A DNA stretch of 45,292 nt from an uncultured Anaerobiospirillum sp. Lineage in GTDB: Bacteria; Pseudomonadota; Gammaproteobacteria; Enterobacterales; Succinivibrionaceae. A program made the translations under genes and the position numbers. Position 1 is the stretch's first letter. The number at the start of each line of letters is the position of its first letter. Location of the stretch: contig CALXNA010000028.1 in the NCBI GenBank assembly GCA_944389615.1, positions 1 to 45,292 of the forward strand. Direction: 5' to 3'. Positions 14,678-23,913 of the stretch are shown here, piece by piece. The notes beneath the pieces are model-generated. The model searched no databases. It saw only the letters and a list, made by a program, of their open reading frames with translations, and was not told the DNA's origin.

Positions 14678-17600
14678 AAGATCATCTCCTCTTCGGGGTC
14701 ATAAGGCTTTTCGGGCTCAGGCGGCGCCTTAGCAGCTCCCGCCCTCGGCGCGGCCGCCCCTTGGGCGGCGCGCTGAGCCGCCGCCTCTTCGGCGGCGCTG
14801 CCAAACTCATGCTGGATAAAGCTGTCGATAAACACGTCCTTGAGCAGCGCCCGCTCTGTCGCATCGGCTTGCGCCTGAGCCGCAGCTTCGCGCTCGGCCT
14901 GGGCGGCCGCGCGCGCCGCTGCCGCAGCCTGCTCGTTCTCTGGCTCCGACTCAGTTGCAACCTCAGGCTCTAAGGAGCTGTTTGGCTCGCCCTCAGGGGC
15001 AGGGGCTTCCGACTCGGCTGCAGCATTATTCTCTGAGGTGGCAGTTTGCTCGCCTTCAGGGGTTGGGCTTTCCGACTCAGTTGTGGCCTCAGTCTCTAAG
15101 GTGCCGTCTTGCTCGCTCTCAGGGGCTGGGGCTTCCGACTCGATTGCGGCGTTCGTCTCTAAGGAGCCATCTTGCTCACCCTCAGAAGCTGGAGCTTCCG
15201 GCTCGGCTGTAACATTATTCTCTGAGATGGCAGTTTGCTCGCCTTCAGGGGCTGGGCTTTCCGACTCGGTAGCTGTCTCTGAGGTAGCATCTGGCTCGCT
15301 CTCAGGGGCTGGGGCTTCCGACTCGGTGGCGGTATCGGTCTCTGTGGTGGCGTCTTGCTCCCCTTCAGGGGCTGGGCTTTCCGACTCGGTAGCTGTCTCT
15401 GAGGTAGCATCTGGCTCGCTCTCAGGGGCTGGGGCTTCCGACTCGGTGGCGGTATCGGTCTCTGTGGTGGCGTCTTGCTCCCCTTCAGGGGCTGGGCTTT
15501 CCGACTCGGTAGCGGTCTCTGAGGTAGCAGCTGGCTCGCTCTCTGGGGCTGGAGCTTCCGGCTCGGTAGCGGTCTCTGAGGTAGCAGCTGGCTCGCTCTC
15601 TGGGACTGGAGTTTCCGGCTCGGTAGCGGCGTTCGTCTCTAAGGAGCCATCTTGCTCGCTCGCAGAGGCCGGGGCTTCCGGTTCGGTAGCGGTATCACTA
15701 TCTAAGGCGGCAGTTGGCTCGCCCTCAGATGCTGGGCTCTCCGACTCGTTCGCGGCCTCAGTTTCTGAGGTGACAGCTTGCTCGCCTTCAGGGGCAGTGG
15801 TTTCCGACTCGGTGGCGGTTTCGGTCTCTAAGGTGCCGTCTTGCTCGCCCTCAGGGGCTTCTGACTCAGTCTCTGTAGCAGGAGCTGTTGGGGTGAGGGC
15901 TTGGTCGCTCAGCTGCTCGGGGGCTTCGGTAGCGGCAGCGCTTTGAGCTACGGCACTGGTCGCGTCGTCGATGACGACGGTGCCGTTGAGAACGCCCTTG
16001 GCGTCAGTTTGCTCCTTGGCTTGAGCCATGGCATCGTACTGCGGCAAGTACAGGCCCGGGCGCGGCGCGCCACGGCGCAAGGCGCGAATGGCAAAGCGCG
16101 GCTCTTGGGTGGTGCCGTCAAAGGACACGGTAGTCGTGCTGTCGCGGGCGAGGCTGACCATAAAGGCATTGCCCGAGAAGTCGTGCTCTAACAGGTCGAT
16201 GTTGACGCTAAAGCTCGAGTTGGCGGTAGCAAGGCCAACTCGACCTTGGGTACTGAGCTTGCCTGCCTTAAAGGTAGTGTCCGCCTCCAAAGTGTTTATG
16301 CCTGCTACGGAGCCTTGCAGCGCCGCTAAGAGCTCGGTGCCGGTCAAGGTGTAATCTTGGCGCTTGCCGCCATTGATGAGGTCTAAACCAAAGTCTGAAA
16401 TCAAAAGACCGCTCGAGTCCAAGTGGACACGGCCGCTTAAGTTCTTAAGTAAGGCCCCGCTCAGGCCTAAGCGCTCCGCTTCGTTGCTGGTGTCAGCCGC
16501 GCTTTGGGCTTCGGCCTTAGCCGCGTTGTTGAGCGGCTCATCCCAGCCGGTGAAGCTGGTGGTCAGCTGCGCGTTGAGGTTGACCTTGCCGGTGAGCATG
16601 TGGCCGATGAGATTGGAGTTGAGGTCGGCACTTTCAAAATCTTGGGCCTCAAGGGCCAGCGTGCTCAGGCCGCTGTCGCTCAGGCTTAAGGTGCCTTGCG
16701 CGCTCAAGCTGGATTCTTGGAGCCGTACCTGCGGCAGGCTCAGTTGCAGCTGCTTAGGGGTGAGGTTGGCGGCAAGCTCGATATCGCTAAAGAGCAGGTT
16801 TGAGTACAGCAGGTTGTGCAAATTGAGCTTGAGCTCGCCTTCTTGGTCGGCTGCAAGGGGCCCTAAGATGGTGGCAGGCGTATTGGCCTCAGGGGCCGAC
16901 GCGCGCCAGATCAAGTCGTGGGCGCTACCACTGATAGTTTGGATCGAGAGCGGGAGCTGGTTTAAGAAGGAGAGGAACTCTAAGCCCTCAAATTGCGCCT
17001 GCTCGAGCTTAATGGTGTAGGCGTTCTTATGCTGCAGGAAATCAAGGCGCGGAGGGTTGAGCGCAAGCTTGCTCTTATCGAGCTTAAGCTGCTGTAAGGT
17101 CAGCTCGTGGCGGGCGCGATCTAAGGCACCTTGCAGGGCATAGTTGCCCTCGTAGAGGCTGCCGCTGAAGTCAAAGCTCAGCTGCTCGTCGCGCAGCTCG
17201 GCGCTGCCCTTGTTGTGCTCAAAGCTCGTCTGCAGATTAGGAAAGGACAGGGCGTCGATGGCGCCGTCAAAGCGCGCGCTGAAGTGCTCAGAGCTAAGCT
17301 CTAAGTTGTAGAGCTTGCCGCTGATGCCCTGCATGACCATGCTGTGGTAGTCGCTAGCGTCGGGGGTGGGCGCTTGCGCCGTGGTAGGGGCGGACTCAGC
17401 CTGAGGCTCGGCTGATTGCTCAGCCTTTGGTTCGGTCTTTGGGTCGGTCTGCTTGACCGCTAAGGTCTGCTGGTCATTGGTGTAGATGACTTGGCTTAAG
17501 TTGACTTGCTTGGCGCTTAAGTTGATGTCGGCGCTTGGGCGTAGCGATTGGTGCAAGATGACTTGCGACAAGTTGAGTTCATCGAAGATGAGGTCAGCGC

Positions 17601-18354
17601 CGCCTTGCTGGGTGAAACCTGAGGCGCTGCTAAAGCCGGTGCTGGCTACGTTGTCAGCGTAGGGCAGGTAGCGGCCGTGGCCTGAGACCATGCCGCCTAA
17701 CATGGCAGCAGTGAAGTTGTTGATGCTAAGACCGTCGCTTTGATGTTCAAATTGCAAGGAGAGGTCTTTGACCTCATTGTCAAAGAGTACAGCGGCGCTT
17801 GCGGCCAAGGCGCCGGAGCGATAGGTCAGGCCTTCGCTGGGGCTAAAGCCCACTTGGTTTAAGCGGATGGTGGCATCTTGGGCTTGCAAAAACTGGGTTT
17901 TGACCGGAGTGTGGTGAAAGCGCACTAAGTGGGCGTAGATGCTCTCATAGCCTAAGCGGCTGGCCATGAGCTGCGCTAAGTCTTCGGGGGTAATGGTCAG
18001 GCCATTGAGGTAGAGGTCGTCGATCTCAAGGCGCTCGGAGCTTAAGGCGCTGCGCAGGTCGTACTCAAGGTAAAACTCGCCAATCTTGGAGTTACCAAAG
18101 CTGACGTCGGAGAGCTTGATGACGTCGGGGTACAGGGGCGAAAACTCCGCGTCGCCGATGGTGACCTCAAAGCCGGTCTGGGCGCTTAAGTAGGTGCTCA
18201 GCGGCTTCTTGATTTGGTTGCCATTGAAGAAGAGCACAATGAGCACAAAGGCAATCACCACCATGAGGCCGAGCGTCATCAGGGCCTTGGTCAAAAAGCC
18301 TAAAACTTTGCTGTGCGAGCGTTGGGCCCGTCTTTTGTGGTAAAGACCAACCAT
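14674..18354 (-). CDS. AsmA-like envelope protein with a long acidic repeat tail
   Basis: This 1226-residue protein has a single N-terminal membrane anchor (about residues 20-45, LGLMVVIAFVLIVLFF), followed by AsmA-family beta-rich sequence: the QIKKPLSTYLSAQTGFEVTIGDAEF opening, then repeated strands of the LSxxDLSF kind. AsmA-like proteins are anchored in the inner membrane, span the periplasm and are thought to move phospholipids to the outer membrane. Residues from about 818 to 1138 are a tandem array of 13- to 20-residue units (SESPAPEGEQDATTETDTAT type), very acidic and Pro-rich. An Ala/Arg helix (about 1145-1175) and a short end PYDPEEEMIF follow. The repeat is encoded by partly perfect 120-bp units, so its length probably varies between strains. 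The end overlaps the yihY stop by four bases. Confidence 0.85.
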   Translation of the reverse strand: MVGLYHKRRAQRSHSKVLGFLTKALMTLGLMVVIAFVLIVLFFNGNQIKKPLSTYLSAQTGFEVTIGDAEFSPLYPDVIKLSDVSFGNSKIGEFYLEYDLRSALSSERLEIDDLYLNGLTITPEDLAQLMASRLGYESIYAHLVRFHHTPVKTQFLQAQDATIRLNQVGFSPSEGLTYRSGALAASAAVLFDNEVKDLSLQFEHQSDGLSINNFTAAMLGGMVSGHGRYLPYADNVASTGFSSASGFTQQGGADLIFDELNLSQVILHQSLRPSADINLSAKQVNLSQVIYTNDQQTLAVKQTDPKTEPKAEQSAEPQAESAPTTAQAPTPDASDYHSMVMQGISGKLYNLELSSEHFSARFDGAIDALSFPNLQTSFEHNKGSAELRDEQLSFDFSGSLYEGNYALQGALDRARHELTLQQLKLDKSKLALNPPRLDFLQHKNAYTIKLEQAQFEGLEFLSFLNQLPLSIQTISGSAHDLIWRASAPEANTPATILGPLAADQEGELKLNLHNLLYSNLLFSDIELAANLTPKQLQLSLPQVRLQESSLSAQGTLSLSDSGLSTLALEAQDFESADLNSNLIGHMLTGKVNLNAQLTTSFTGWDEPLNNAAKAEAQSAADTSNEAERLGLSGALLKNLSGRVHLDSSGLLISDFGLDLINGGKRQDYTLTGTELLAALQGSVAGINTLEADTTFKAGKLSTQGRVGLATANSSFSVNIDLLEHDFSGNAFMVSLARDSTTTVSFDGTTQEPRFAIRALRRGAPRPGLYLPQYDAMAQAKEQTDAKGVLNGTVVIDDATSAVAQSAAATEAPEQLSDQALTPTAPATETESEAPEGEQDGTLETETATESETTAPEGEQAVTSETEAANESESPASEGEPTAALDSDTATEPEAPASASEQDGSLETNAATEPETPVPESEPAATSETATEPEAPAPESEPAATSETATESESPAPEGEQDATTETDTATESEAPAPESEPDATSETATESESPAPEGEQDATTETDTATESEAPAPESEPDATSETATESESPAPEGEQTAISENNVTAEPEAPASEGEQDGSLETNAAIESEAPAPESEQDGTLETEATTESESPTPEGEQTATSENNAAAESEAPAPEGEPNSSLEPEVATESEPENEQAAAAARAAAQAEREAAAQAQADATERALLKDVFIDSFIQHEFGSAAEEAAAQRAAQGAAAPRAGAAKAPPEPEKPYDPEEEMIF
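15242..15513 (-). repeat. Perfect 120-bp tandem duplication inside the AsmA-like gene
   Basis: Bases 15242-15361 and 15362-15481 are identical, and the match continues about 32 bases into a third copy. Each 120-bp unit codes for 40 residues made of two related Glu/Pro-rich subunits. The period is in frame, so gain or loss of a unit keeps the gene open. Looser copies extend over about 14940-15900. Confidence 0.92.
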
Positions 18355-18450
18355 GAAAAGATCCGCTAGGAAATGCTACAAGTGGCACCTCAGGCGCACG
18401 GTGCGTGCCAACATGTCACGTAGATTACGTGCCAAGATGCGGCGCATGCC
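18355..18450. other. Leader of the AsmA-like gene with decayed repeat copies
   Basis: Words resembling the 20-bp repeat that follows (GCGTGCCAAC near 18402, ACGTGCCAAG near 18428) are scattered here, suggesting an older, eroded part of the same array. No promoter could be picked out for the AsmA-like gene; its ribosome site is weak. Confidence 0.4.
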
Positions 18451-18566
18451 GCATGCCAAGGGCGCAGACTGCATGCCAAGGGCGCAGACTGCATGCCAAG
18501 GGCGCAGACTGCGTGCCAAGGGCGCAGACTGCGTGCCAAGGGCGCAGACTGCGTGCCAAGGGCGCA
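18451..18566. repeat. 20-bp tandem repeat, five full copies and one partial
   Basis: The unit GCATGCCAAGGGCGCAGACT starts at 18451, 18471 and 18491; the variant with G at position three starts at 18511 and 18531, and a 16-base partial copy at 18551. Copies are otherwise identical. There are no spacers, so this is not CRISPR. It lies between the recG stop and the AsmA-like gene start, about 100 bases before the latter on the minus strand. Each unit contains TGCCAAGGGCGCA, an imperfect palindrome (TGC...GCA). Confidence 0.93.
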
Positions 18567-18702
18567 GGCAGGCGCGGGCGTAGGTGACGCCAGTTTGCTT
18601 AGTATAGCCGATATGGAGGCGCCCACAGTGCGGCGCCATTGTAAGCGCCCAGGTGGCACTAAGCGCTTTGAGGGAGCTATCTCTGCTGGGCGAGACCTGC
18701 GC

Positions 18703-20844
18703 TTAGCCGCCGCTGTGGCTGGAGCTTGGCCCATTGTCGGGATTGAGCACCGCTGGGAACCAGCGCAAGATCAGGTTGCGCATGCATTGCGGGTCGTGCT
18801 GGAAGATGGCGTGGGCTGCCTTGTGGGCGCTTGGGATCAAGTCGTAGTCGCGGTTGAGGTCGGCAAAGCGGAAGTTTTCTTTGCCCGTTTGCTGCGCGCC
18901 AAAGAACTCGCCTGGGCCGCGCATCAGCAGGTCTTGGTTGGCGATCTCAAAGCCATTGGTGGTGGTGCGCATTACCTCAAGGCGCTGATGGGCGCGCTCC
19001 TTGCGCTCGAGCAGCTGCGGGTCTTCGGTGACAATGTCTTGGTACATGAGCAGGCAAAACGACGGCTTGCTACCGCGACCCACGCGCCCGCGCAGCTGGT
19101 GGAGCTGCGCAAGGCCCATACGGTCGGCATTTTCAATGACGATGACCGTGGCGTTGGGCACGTCTACGCCGACTTCTACAATGGTGGTAGCAACTAAGAT
19201 GTTGAGCTCGCCCCGGACAAATTGCTCCATGGTCTCGTTCTTGGCCTTCTCGCTCATTTGCGCGTGCAACAGGCCCACCTTGAGCTCAGGCAGCGCCTCT
19301 TGGAGCTCGCTATAGCGCTTCTTGGCCGAGCCTGTCTCGACCATTTCTGTGTCTTCAATCAGCGGACAGACCCAATAGGCTTGGTTGCCTTGGCCACAGT
19401 GGACGCGCAGGCGCTCGATGATCTTGCCCACCTTGTCGTGGGCGATCACCGAGGTGGCAATCGGGGTACGCCCTTGTGGCATCATATCGATGGTGGAGAT
19501 ATCACAGTCGTCGGTGAGCGCTAGCTGCAGCGAGCGCGGGATTGGGGTCGCGGTCATCAAAAGCTCGTGGGCGCTGTGCTCTGCCGGTGCCTTATTGAGC
19601 AAAGCTTCGCGTTGGTCGACACCGAAGCGGTGCTGCTCATCGACAATGACGAGGCTCAAGTTCTGGTAGTGGAGCGCTTGTTGGAACAGGGCGTGGGTAC
19701 CGACAAAGACCTTGACTGAGCCGTCTGCGGCGCTCTCCAGTAGCGCCGTGCGCTCCTTTTTCTTGAGGCTGCCCAAGACGAGGCCGACCTCAATGTTAAG
19801 CGGCGCAAACAAGTCAGACAGCTTCTTGTGATGCTGCTTGGCCAAGAGCTCCGTGGGCGCTAGCAGCGCCGACTGCAAGCCATTTTGGGCAAATTGCAAG
19901 ATGGCCATGGCCGCCACCAAGGTCTTGCCTGAGCCCACATCACCGTGCACCAGCCGGTTCATCGCTTGGGTCTTGGTGCAGTCGGCCATGATCTCCTCAA
20001 AGACGCGCAGCTGCGCGGGCGTCGGAGTAAAGGGCAGGCTGGCAATTAAGCGTGCTTGGGCCTTTCGATCTAGGGTGAGGGCGGGAGCGGCCTTGGTGTT
20101 TTGGCGCGCTTTGAGCTCTAAAATCGAGAGCTTGTAAGCCACCAGCTCTTCAAAGCAGATGCGCTGGAAGCTGCGCAGCGCTTCCACCGGCACGATGCTG
20201 TGGTCAGGCGCAGGCTCGGGGTTGTGGGTCTCAATCAGCGCTTGGGTTAGGTCGCTCTCGTAGGGATTTAAGGTCAGCGGCAGGTACTCTTCAAGCGGAT
20301 GGCGCGCGAGGATGTCGATGGCCAGCTGCTCAAGTTGCCGCATCTGGTTTTGGCTTAAGCCTGCGGTGAGGTGATAGACCGGGGAGAGGCGTGCGGGCAT
20401 CTCGATTTCATTGCTGTTGATGAAGCTCAGCTCCGGATGCCTGATCGAGACCTGCAGGCTGTGGCCGTAGTACGACTTGTTGACCGTACCCCACGCAAGG
20501 ACGGTGGTGCCCACCTCAAGGCGCTTTAAGATGAATGAGCTGACATGGAAAAAGACGATCTTGATGCCCGTGCCCTCATGGTCTTGGGCCGGCACTTCGA
20601 CCAGCTTGGGCTTTTGGCGTGGCGCGCCCGTGATCGTGAGCAGCAAAGCGCAGGGCACATTCTCCTCAGGATTGCTGGCCACCGAGCGAATATAGGTGCG
20701 ATCTTCAAAGCGGAAGGGCAGGTTTAAGATCAGGTCGTAGAGATTGTGCAGCCCAAGGCGCCCGAGCTTGGTGAGCGTTTGCTCGCCGACGCCCTTCACT
20801 GTTGATAAGGGGGTTGCGATAAATTGGGCATCCTGTCCGGGCAT
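18703..20844 (-). CDS. recG: ATP-dependent DNA helicase RecG
   Basis: RecG is a 713-residue superfamily 2 helicase that reverses stalled replication forks and branch-migrates Holliday junctions. The N-terminal wedge/OB domain begins with PLSTVKGVGEQTLTKLGRLGL. Helicase motifs follow: Walker A HGDVGSGKT near residue 300, DEQH as motif II, TATPIPRS as motif III, and TTIVEVGVDVPNA and QLRGRVGRG as motifs V and VI. The C-terminal TRG-type region (LLMRGPGEFFGAQQTG) is present. The length is close to E. coli RecG (693). The start is ATG 20844 with GAGGAAA upstream. In E. coli recG follows spoT and trmH; here it lies 15 kb from spoT and trmH is not between them. Confidence 0.97.
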   Translation of the reverse strand: MPGQDAQFIATPLSTVKGVGEQTLTKLGRLGLHNLYDLILNLPFRFEDRTYIRSVASNPEENVPCALLLTITGAPRQKPKLVEVPAQDHEGTGIKIVFFHVSSFILKRLEVGTTVLAWGTVNKSYYGHSLQVSIRHPELSFINSNEIEMPARLSPVYHLTAGLSQNQMRQLEQLAIDILARHPLEEYLPLTLNPYESDLTQALIETHNPEPAPDHSIVPVEALRSFQRICFEELVAYKLSILELKARQNTKAAPALTLDRKAQARLIASLPFTPTPAQLRVFEEIMADCTKTQAMNRLVHGDVGSGKTLVAAMAILQFAQNGLQSALLAPTELLAKQHHKKLSDLFAPLNIEVGLVLGSLKKKERTALLESAADGSVKVFVGTHALFQQALHYQNLSLVIVDEQHRFGVDQREALLNKAPAEHSAHELLMTATPIPRSLQLALTDDCDISTIDMMPQGRTPIATSVIAHDKVGKIIERLRVHCGQGNQAYWVCPLIEDTEMVETGSAKKRYSELQEALPELKVGLLHAQMSEKAKNETMEQFVRGELNILVATTIVEVGVDVPNATVIVIENADRMGLAQLHQLRGRVGRGSKPSFCLLMYQDIVTEDPQLLERKERAHQRLEVMRTTTNGFEIANQDLLMRGPGEFFGAQQTGKENFRFADLNRDYDLIPSAHKAAHAIFQHDPQCMRNLILRWFPAVLNPDNGPSSSHSGG

Positions 20845-20989
20845 AGCACTTTCCTCTCACCGTTTGTGACTTATGCGGCAGAGCCGCGCCGCCGCTAGAG
20901 AAAGTATAGCCGAAAAAATAGGCGTAAGGTAATTTTTTGCGGCGCCTGCCAAGGCGCGCTCACGGCGGCCGTGCGGTAGGTCGTTAGGG

Positions 20990-22276
20990 CTACCGTGAGG
21001 CAGCATGCGGGGCGAGCAGGGCTTGCTGCAGCGCAGAGCGCGGGCTGCGCTTGAGCACGCGGTAGCGATAGCCAAAGTAGGTGCTGACGAGCAATAAGAG
21101 CGCGCCTGAGACCAAGAATTGGTCGGCGATGGCAAAGCTGTGGGCGATGGCCGCTCCGGCAAAGGGGCCTAACATGCTGCCAAATTGACGGCTCATCATG
21201 AGCGCGCCAAAGGCGCGGCCCTTGAAGTCCGGTGGCGTCGCCAAGGTCAAGGCGGCGCTGATGGCTGGGTTGAGGCCGACCAAGAAGAGGCCGACTAAGC
21301 CTTGCGTCACGAGGAGCATGGTGTAGTTTGGCACCAGTGCTTGGCTGCATAAGAACAGCCCGGCGCCCAAGGTCGAGCCAATGATCACGCGGTAGTAGCC
21401 GCGCTTTTGCCCCAAATAACCCCACAGCGATGAGGAGAAGACGCCGGTGAGCGAGGGCAGCGAGCAGGCCAAACCGGTGTAGAAGGCGACATCGTCATAG
21501 CCGCCGATAAACTCGGCTACGTACAGGGACATCAGTGGCTGCAGCGCCACCGTTACCGCCGCAAAGAGGAACCATGCAAGCAGTAGCTCGCAGATGATAT
21601 GGTCGCTAAAACAGAACTTGAGGTCTTGCCAGATGCTGCCGCGGGGCGCCTGCGGCGCCGTGGGCTGACCGTGCTTGATGTCACTTAAGATCTGCTCCTT
21701 GGTCTGTGCCACGCTCTTGGAATGGCTGGGCAAGAGCGCGGTGATAGCGGTGACTAAGAGCAGGCAGAGGCCTGCGATGATAAAGGAGGCGCGATAACCC
21801 AAGACGTGCGCCAAGGAGCCGCCGATGAGCGGGCCGCTGATGGTACCGATGAGCTGCGCAGTCTGAATCTGGCTCATTGAGGTGCCGAGCTTGTCCTTAG
21901 GACTGTACTCGGAGACCATCGACATGGTGGTGGTGAGATAGCCCACGCCAAAGCCTTGGATGATGCGGGCGCCAATCAGTTGCAGCGGCGTTTGCACGAT
22001 GCCGCCGCAGCCGTAGGAGAGTGCCAAGATGATCGAGGCGCGCAGCGCCATCAGCTTCTTGCTCTGGTTGTCGGAGATACGCCCCCAGATCGGGGCTAAG
22101 ATGCCCGAAATGAGGAAGGTGACGGCAAAGGTCAGAGCTGACCAAAACTCGATCTTGCTCTCTGGGGCGCCCAGCTCCAGCAAATAGACCGGCAAGAAGG
22201 GCATGCACATGGTGAAGCTGGCCGAGGTAAAGAAGATGCACAAAGTGGAGATGTTAAGCTGGGTGCGCCACGTCAT
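20990..22276 (-). CDS. MFS drug/metabolite exporter, MdtG-like
   Basis: This 428-residue major facilitator protein has about twelve hydrophobic segments split by a charged central loop (around 195-225). The pattern is close to E. coli MdtG: MPFLPVYLLELG, then WSALTFAVTFLISGILAPIWGRISD (the loop 2-3 motif), LGTSMSQIQTAQLIGTISGPLIGG (motif C, typical of drug:proton antiporters), and SMLGPFAGAAIAHSF in the second half. The likely role is proton-driven export; the substrate is unknown. The start is ATG 22276 with AGGAG upstream. It ends 145 bases before recG, with no terminator seen, so recG could be co-transcribed. No regulator gene adjoins it. Confidence 0.85.
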   Translation of the reverse strand: MTWRTQLNISTLCIFFTSASFTMCMPFLPVYLLELGAPESKIEFWSALTFAVTFLISGILAPIWGRISDNQSKKLMALRASIILALSYGCGGIVQTPLQLIGARIIQGFGVGYLTTTMSMVSEYSPKDKLGTSMSQIQTAQLIGTISGPLIGGSLAHVLGYRASFIIAGLCLLLVTAITALLPSHSKSVAQTKEQILSDIKHGQPTAPQAPRGSIWQDLKFCFSDHIICELLLAWFLFAAVTVALQPLMSLYVAEFIGGYDDVAFYTGLACSLPSLTGVFSSSLWGYLGQKRGYYRVIIGSTLGAGLFLCSQALVPNYTMLLVTQGLVGLFLVGLNPAISAALTLATPPDFKGRAFGALMMSRQFGSMLGPFAGAAIAHSFAIADQFLVSGALLLLVSTYFGYRYRVLKRSPRSALQQALLAPHAASR

Positions 22277-22347
22277 ACGACTCTCCTCTTAACAAAAACC
22301 CGCCACAGGGCGTGCTTGCGTCACGTGCTTGCGTCACAGGCTTGCGG

Positions 22348-23727
22348 CTACAACAGGCGCTTTAAGATGACGAGGGCCCGCAATCTGCGCACCTGCTTTA
22401 AGATCTTGCGCACCTGCTCGGGATAGTCCGCGATGGTCTGTAAGTCCTCTGGGCGCGTGATCTGTGTGGTGTCGCGCAGGATGTACTGCTTTTCGTGCAT
22501 GAACTTCTCTTGGAGCAGGTGGTTGGGATCATGGACGATGAGCCCATTCTCCAAGTCAAGGCCCCACGCGCGCGGATTTAAGTTGTTGCCGGTGATGACC
22601 GCGAGGGTGCGATCGACAAAGAAGCCCTTTAAGTGGTAGGTGTTGGTGCCCTTGCGCCATAAGTTCACGGTGAGCTGCCCTGAGTCAATCTGGGCTTGGA
22701 AGCGCCTGACGAACTCACGCAGGTTCTGCTCATAGACGTATGGGATGGCCCCGATGGTGGAGAAGGGCTCGTCTTCGGGGATATAGAAGTCGTTGGCGAT
22801 CTTATCGCCGACCACCAAGGTGATCTTGATGTCACGCTTGAGCGCCTGCTCTAAGTGCTCTAAGACCTCCTTAGGGGGGTTGAAGTATGGGGTGCACATG
22901 AACAAGCTCTCGCGCGCGGCATCGATCGCCCAGATGATCGAGCGGTTGAGCTGGTTGTTGTTTTTGCCTAAGCCCACCAGCGGCGTGATGCCGACTTCGT
23001 CGTCTTGGAGCTTGCGCACGCCCTTGAACTCGTATTGGCTGTGCACCAGATTGCGCTGGAGAGTCTTGATCTCGTTTTTGATCTCCTTGGCAGGCTTCAC
23101 CGGGCCCTGCGAGAAGTCTTGCACCGCGTAGTTTTGGTGGAATACTTCGTTGGTGTAGCGGCACAGGGTGTTGGCCAGCTCCTTGGAGTGGATCTCGTGG
23201 TAGCGGTCTAGGCGGTACTTTTCGTGGTTGTAGTTTAAGTACACGTTGTTGATGCTCGCGCCCGAGTAGAGCACGGTATCGTCAAAGACCAAGCCCTTTA
23301 AGTGCATGACGCCGAAGATTTCACGGCGCTTGACCGGCACGCCATAGATGGCCGGCACCACTTCCTTGCCCTTGGCCCAGTCGGCGTACATCTGCGCATT
23401 GGTGCGCCCACCATTTTCGCCGATACGGCCGCGCTGAGCGCGGTGAAAGTCGACGTAGATACGGATGTACAGCTGCGGATTGCGCTCTTGGGCCGCATAG
23501 AGGGCCTGCATGATCTCCTGCCCGGCCTCGTCATCTTGCAAATAGAGCAAGGTCATCACGATGCGCTCTTGGGCTTTGGCGATGAGCTCTAAGATGCGCT
23601 GATGGAACAGCGAAGGGCGCTCGAGCACACTGTAGTCATTAGCTTTGACGGCAATCTGCGGGGCGCGTTGCAACCTCGTTTGGCTATAGAGCGTGGTCGC
23701 AGAATTGTTTTTTAACAGGCCGAACAT
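22348..23727 (-). CDS. pssA: CDP-diacylglycerol-serine O-phosphatidyltransferase (PLD family)
   Basis: PssA makes phosphatidylserine from CDP-diacylglycerol and serine, the first step to phosphatidylethanolamine. The protein has 459 residues (E. coli 451) and two phospholipase D motifs: HLKGLVFDD followed by SGASINN in the first half, and HLKGFFVDR followed by TGNNLNPRAWGLDLENG in the second. The enzyme is a membrane-associated, ribosome-binding protein without membrane spans, and the basic N- and C-termini fit that. The start is ATG 23727 with AAGGA ten bases upstream. A fair promoter lies at 23768-23796. Its product feeds the EptA-like transferase, if that enzyme uses phosphatidylethanolamine. 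Confidence 0.95.
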   Translation of the reverse strand: MFGLLKNNSATTLYSQTRLQRAPQIAVKANDYSVLERPSLFHQRILELIAKAQERIVMTLLYLQDDEAGQEIMQALYAAQERNPQLYIRIYVDFHRAQRGRIGENGGRTNAQMYADWAKGKEVVPAIYGVPVKRREIFGVMHLKGLVFDDTVLYSGASINNVYLNYNHEKYRLDRYHEIHSKELANTLCRYTNEVFHQNYAVQDFSQGPVKPAKEIKNEIKTLQRNLVHSQYEFKGVRKLQDDEVGITPLVGLGKNNNQLNRSIIWAIDAARESLFMCTPYFNPPKEVLEHLEQALKRDIKITLVVGDKIANDFYIPEDEPFSTIGAIPYVYEQNLREFVRRFQAQIDSGQLTVNLWRKGTNTYHLKGFFVDRTLAVITGNNLNPRAWGLDLENGLIVHDPNHLLQEKFMHEKQYILRDTTQITRPEDLQTIADYPEQVRKILKQVRRLRALVILKRLL

Positions 23728-23767
23728 GCTGAGTTAATCCTTGAGGGCCAGAGACTCCGGCCGCACT

Positions 23768-23796
23768 ATCACACTGGGAAAATCACATGATAACAA
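23768..23796 (-). promoter_or_regulatory. Candidate sigma70 promoter for pssA
   Basis: On the minus strand TTGTTA (23796-23791) is followed after exactly 17 bp by TGTGAT (23773-23768), both four-of-six matches to consensus. The ATG is about 35 bases past the expected start. Confidence 0.5.
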
Positions 23797-23806
23797 AGCT
23801 CAATGC

Positions 23807-23849
23807 CAAAACCTTGCCTTTTGCCCGGCAGGCGAGCTCAAGGCAAGGT
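23807..23849 (-). terminator. Candidate terminator after the aminopeptidase P gene
   Basis: ACCTTGCCT (23811-23819) and AGGCAAGGT (23841-23849) are perfect nine-base arms around a 21-base loop that can itself pair (GCCCGGC). On the minus strand the stem is followed by TTTTGG. It lies about 65 bases past the aminopeptidase stop. Confidence 0.6.
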
Positions 23850-23913
23850 CGCGCCGCCACAGGCCGCGAAATCGCGGCCTAGCGCCTGCGGCCAAGGCCG
23901 CGGGGCCTATGGC

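Noticed and set aside
15038..15946. 302-codon plus-strand Ser/Val/Ala-rich open frame
   Set aside because: It is the complement of the Glu/Pro repeats of the AsmA-like gene, open only because of the repeat's period.
18451..18566. CRISPR array
   Set aside because: The 20-bp units abut each other with no spacers, and there are no cas genes.
18493..19197. 234-codon plus-strand open frame over the repeats and the end of recG
   Set aside because: It is the shadow of recG on the other strand plus repeat sequence; the peptide has no family features.
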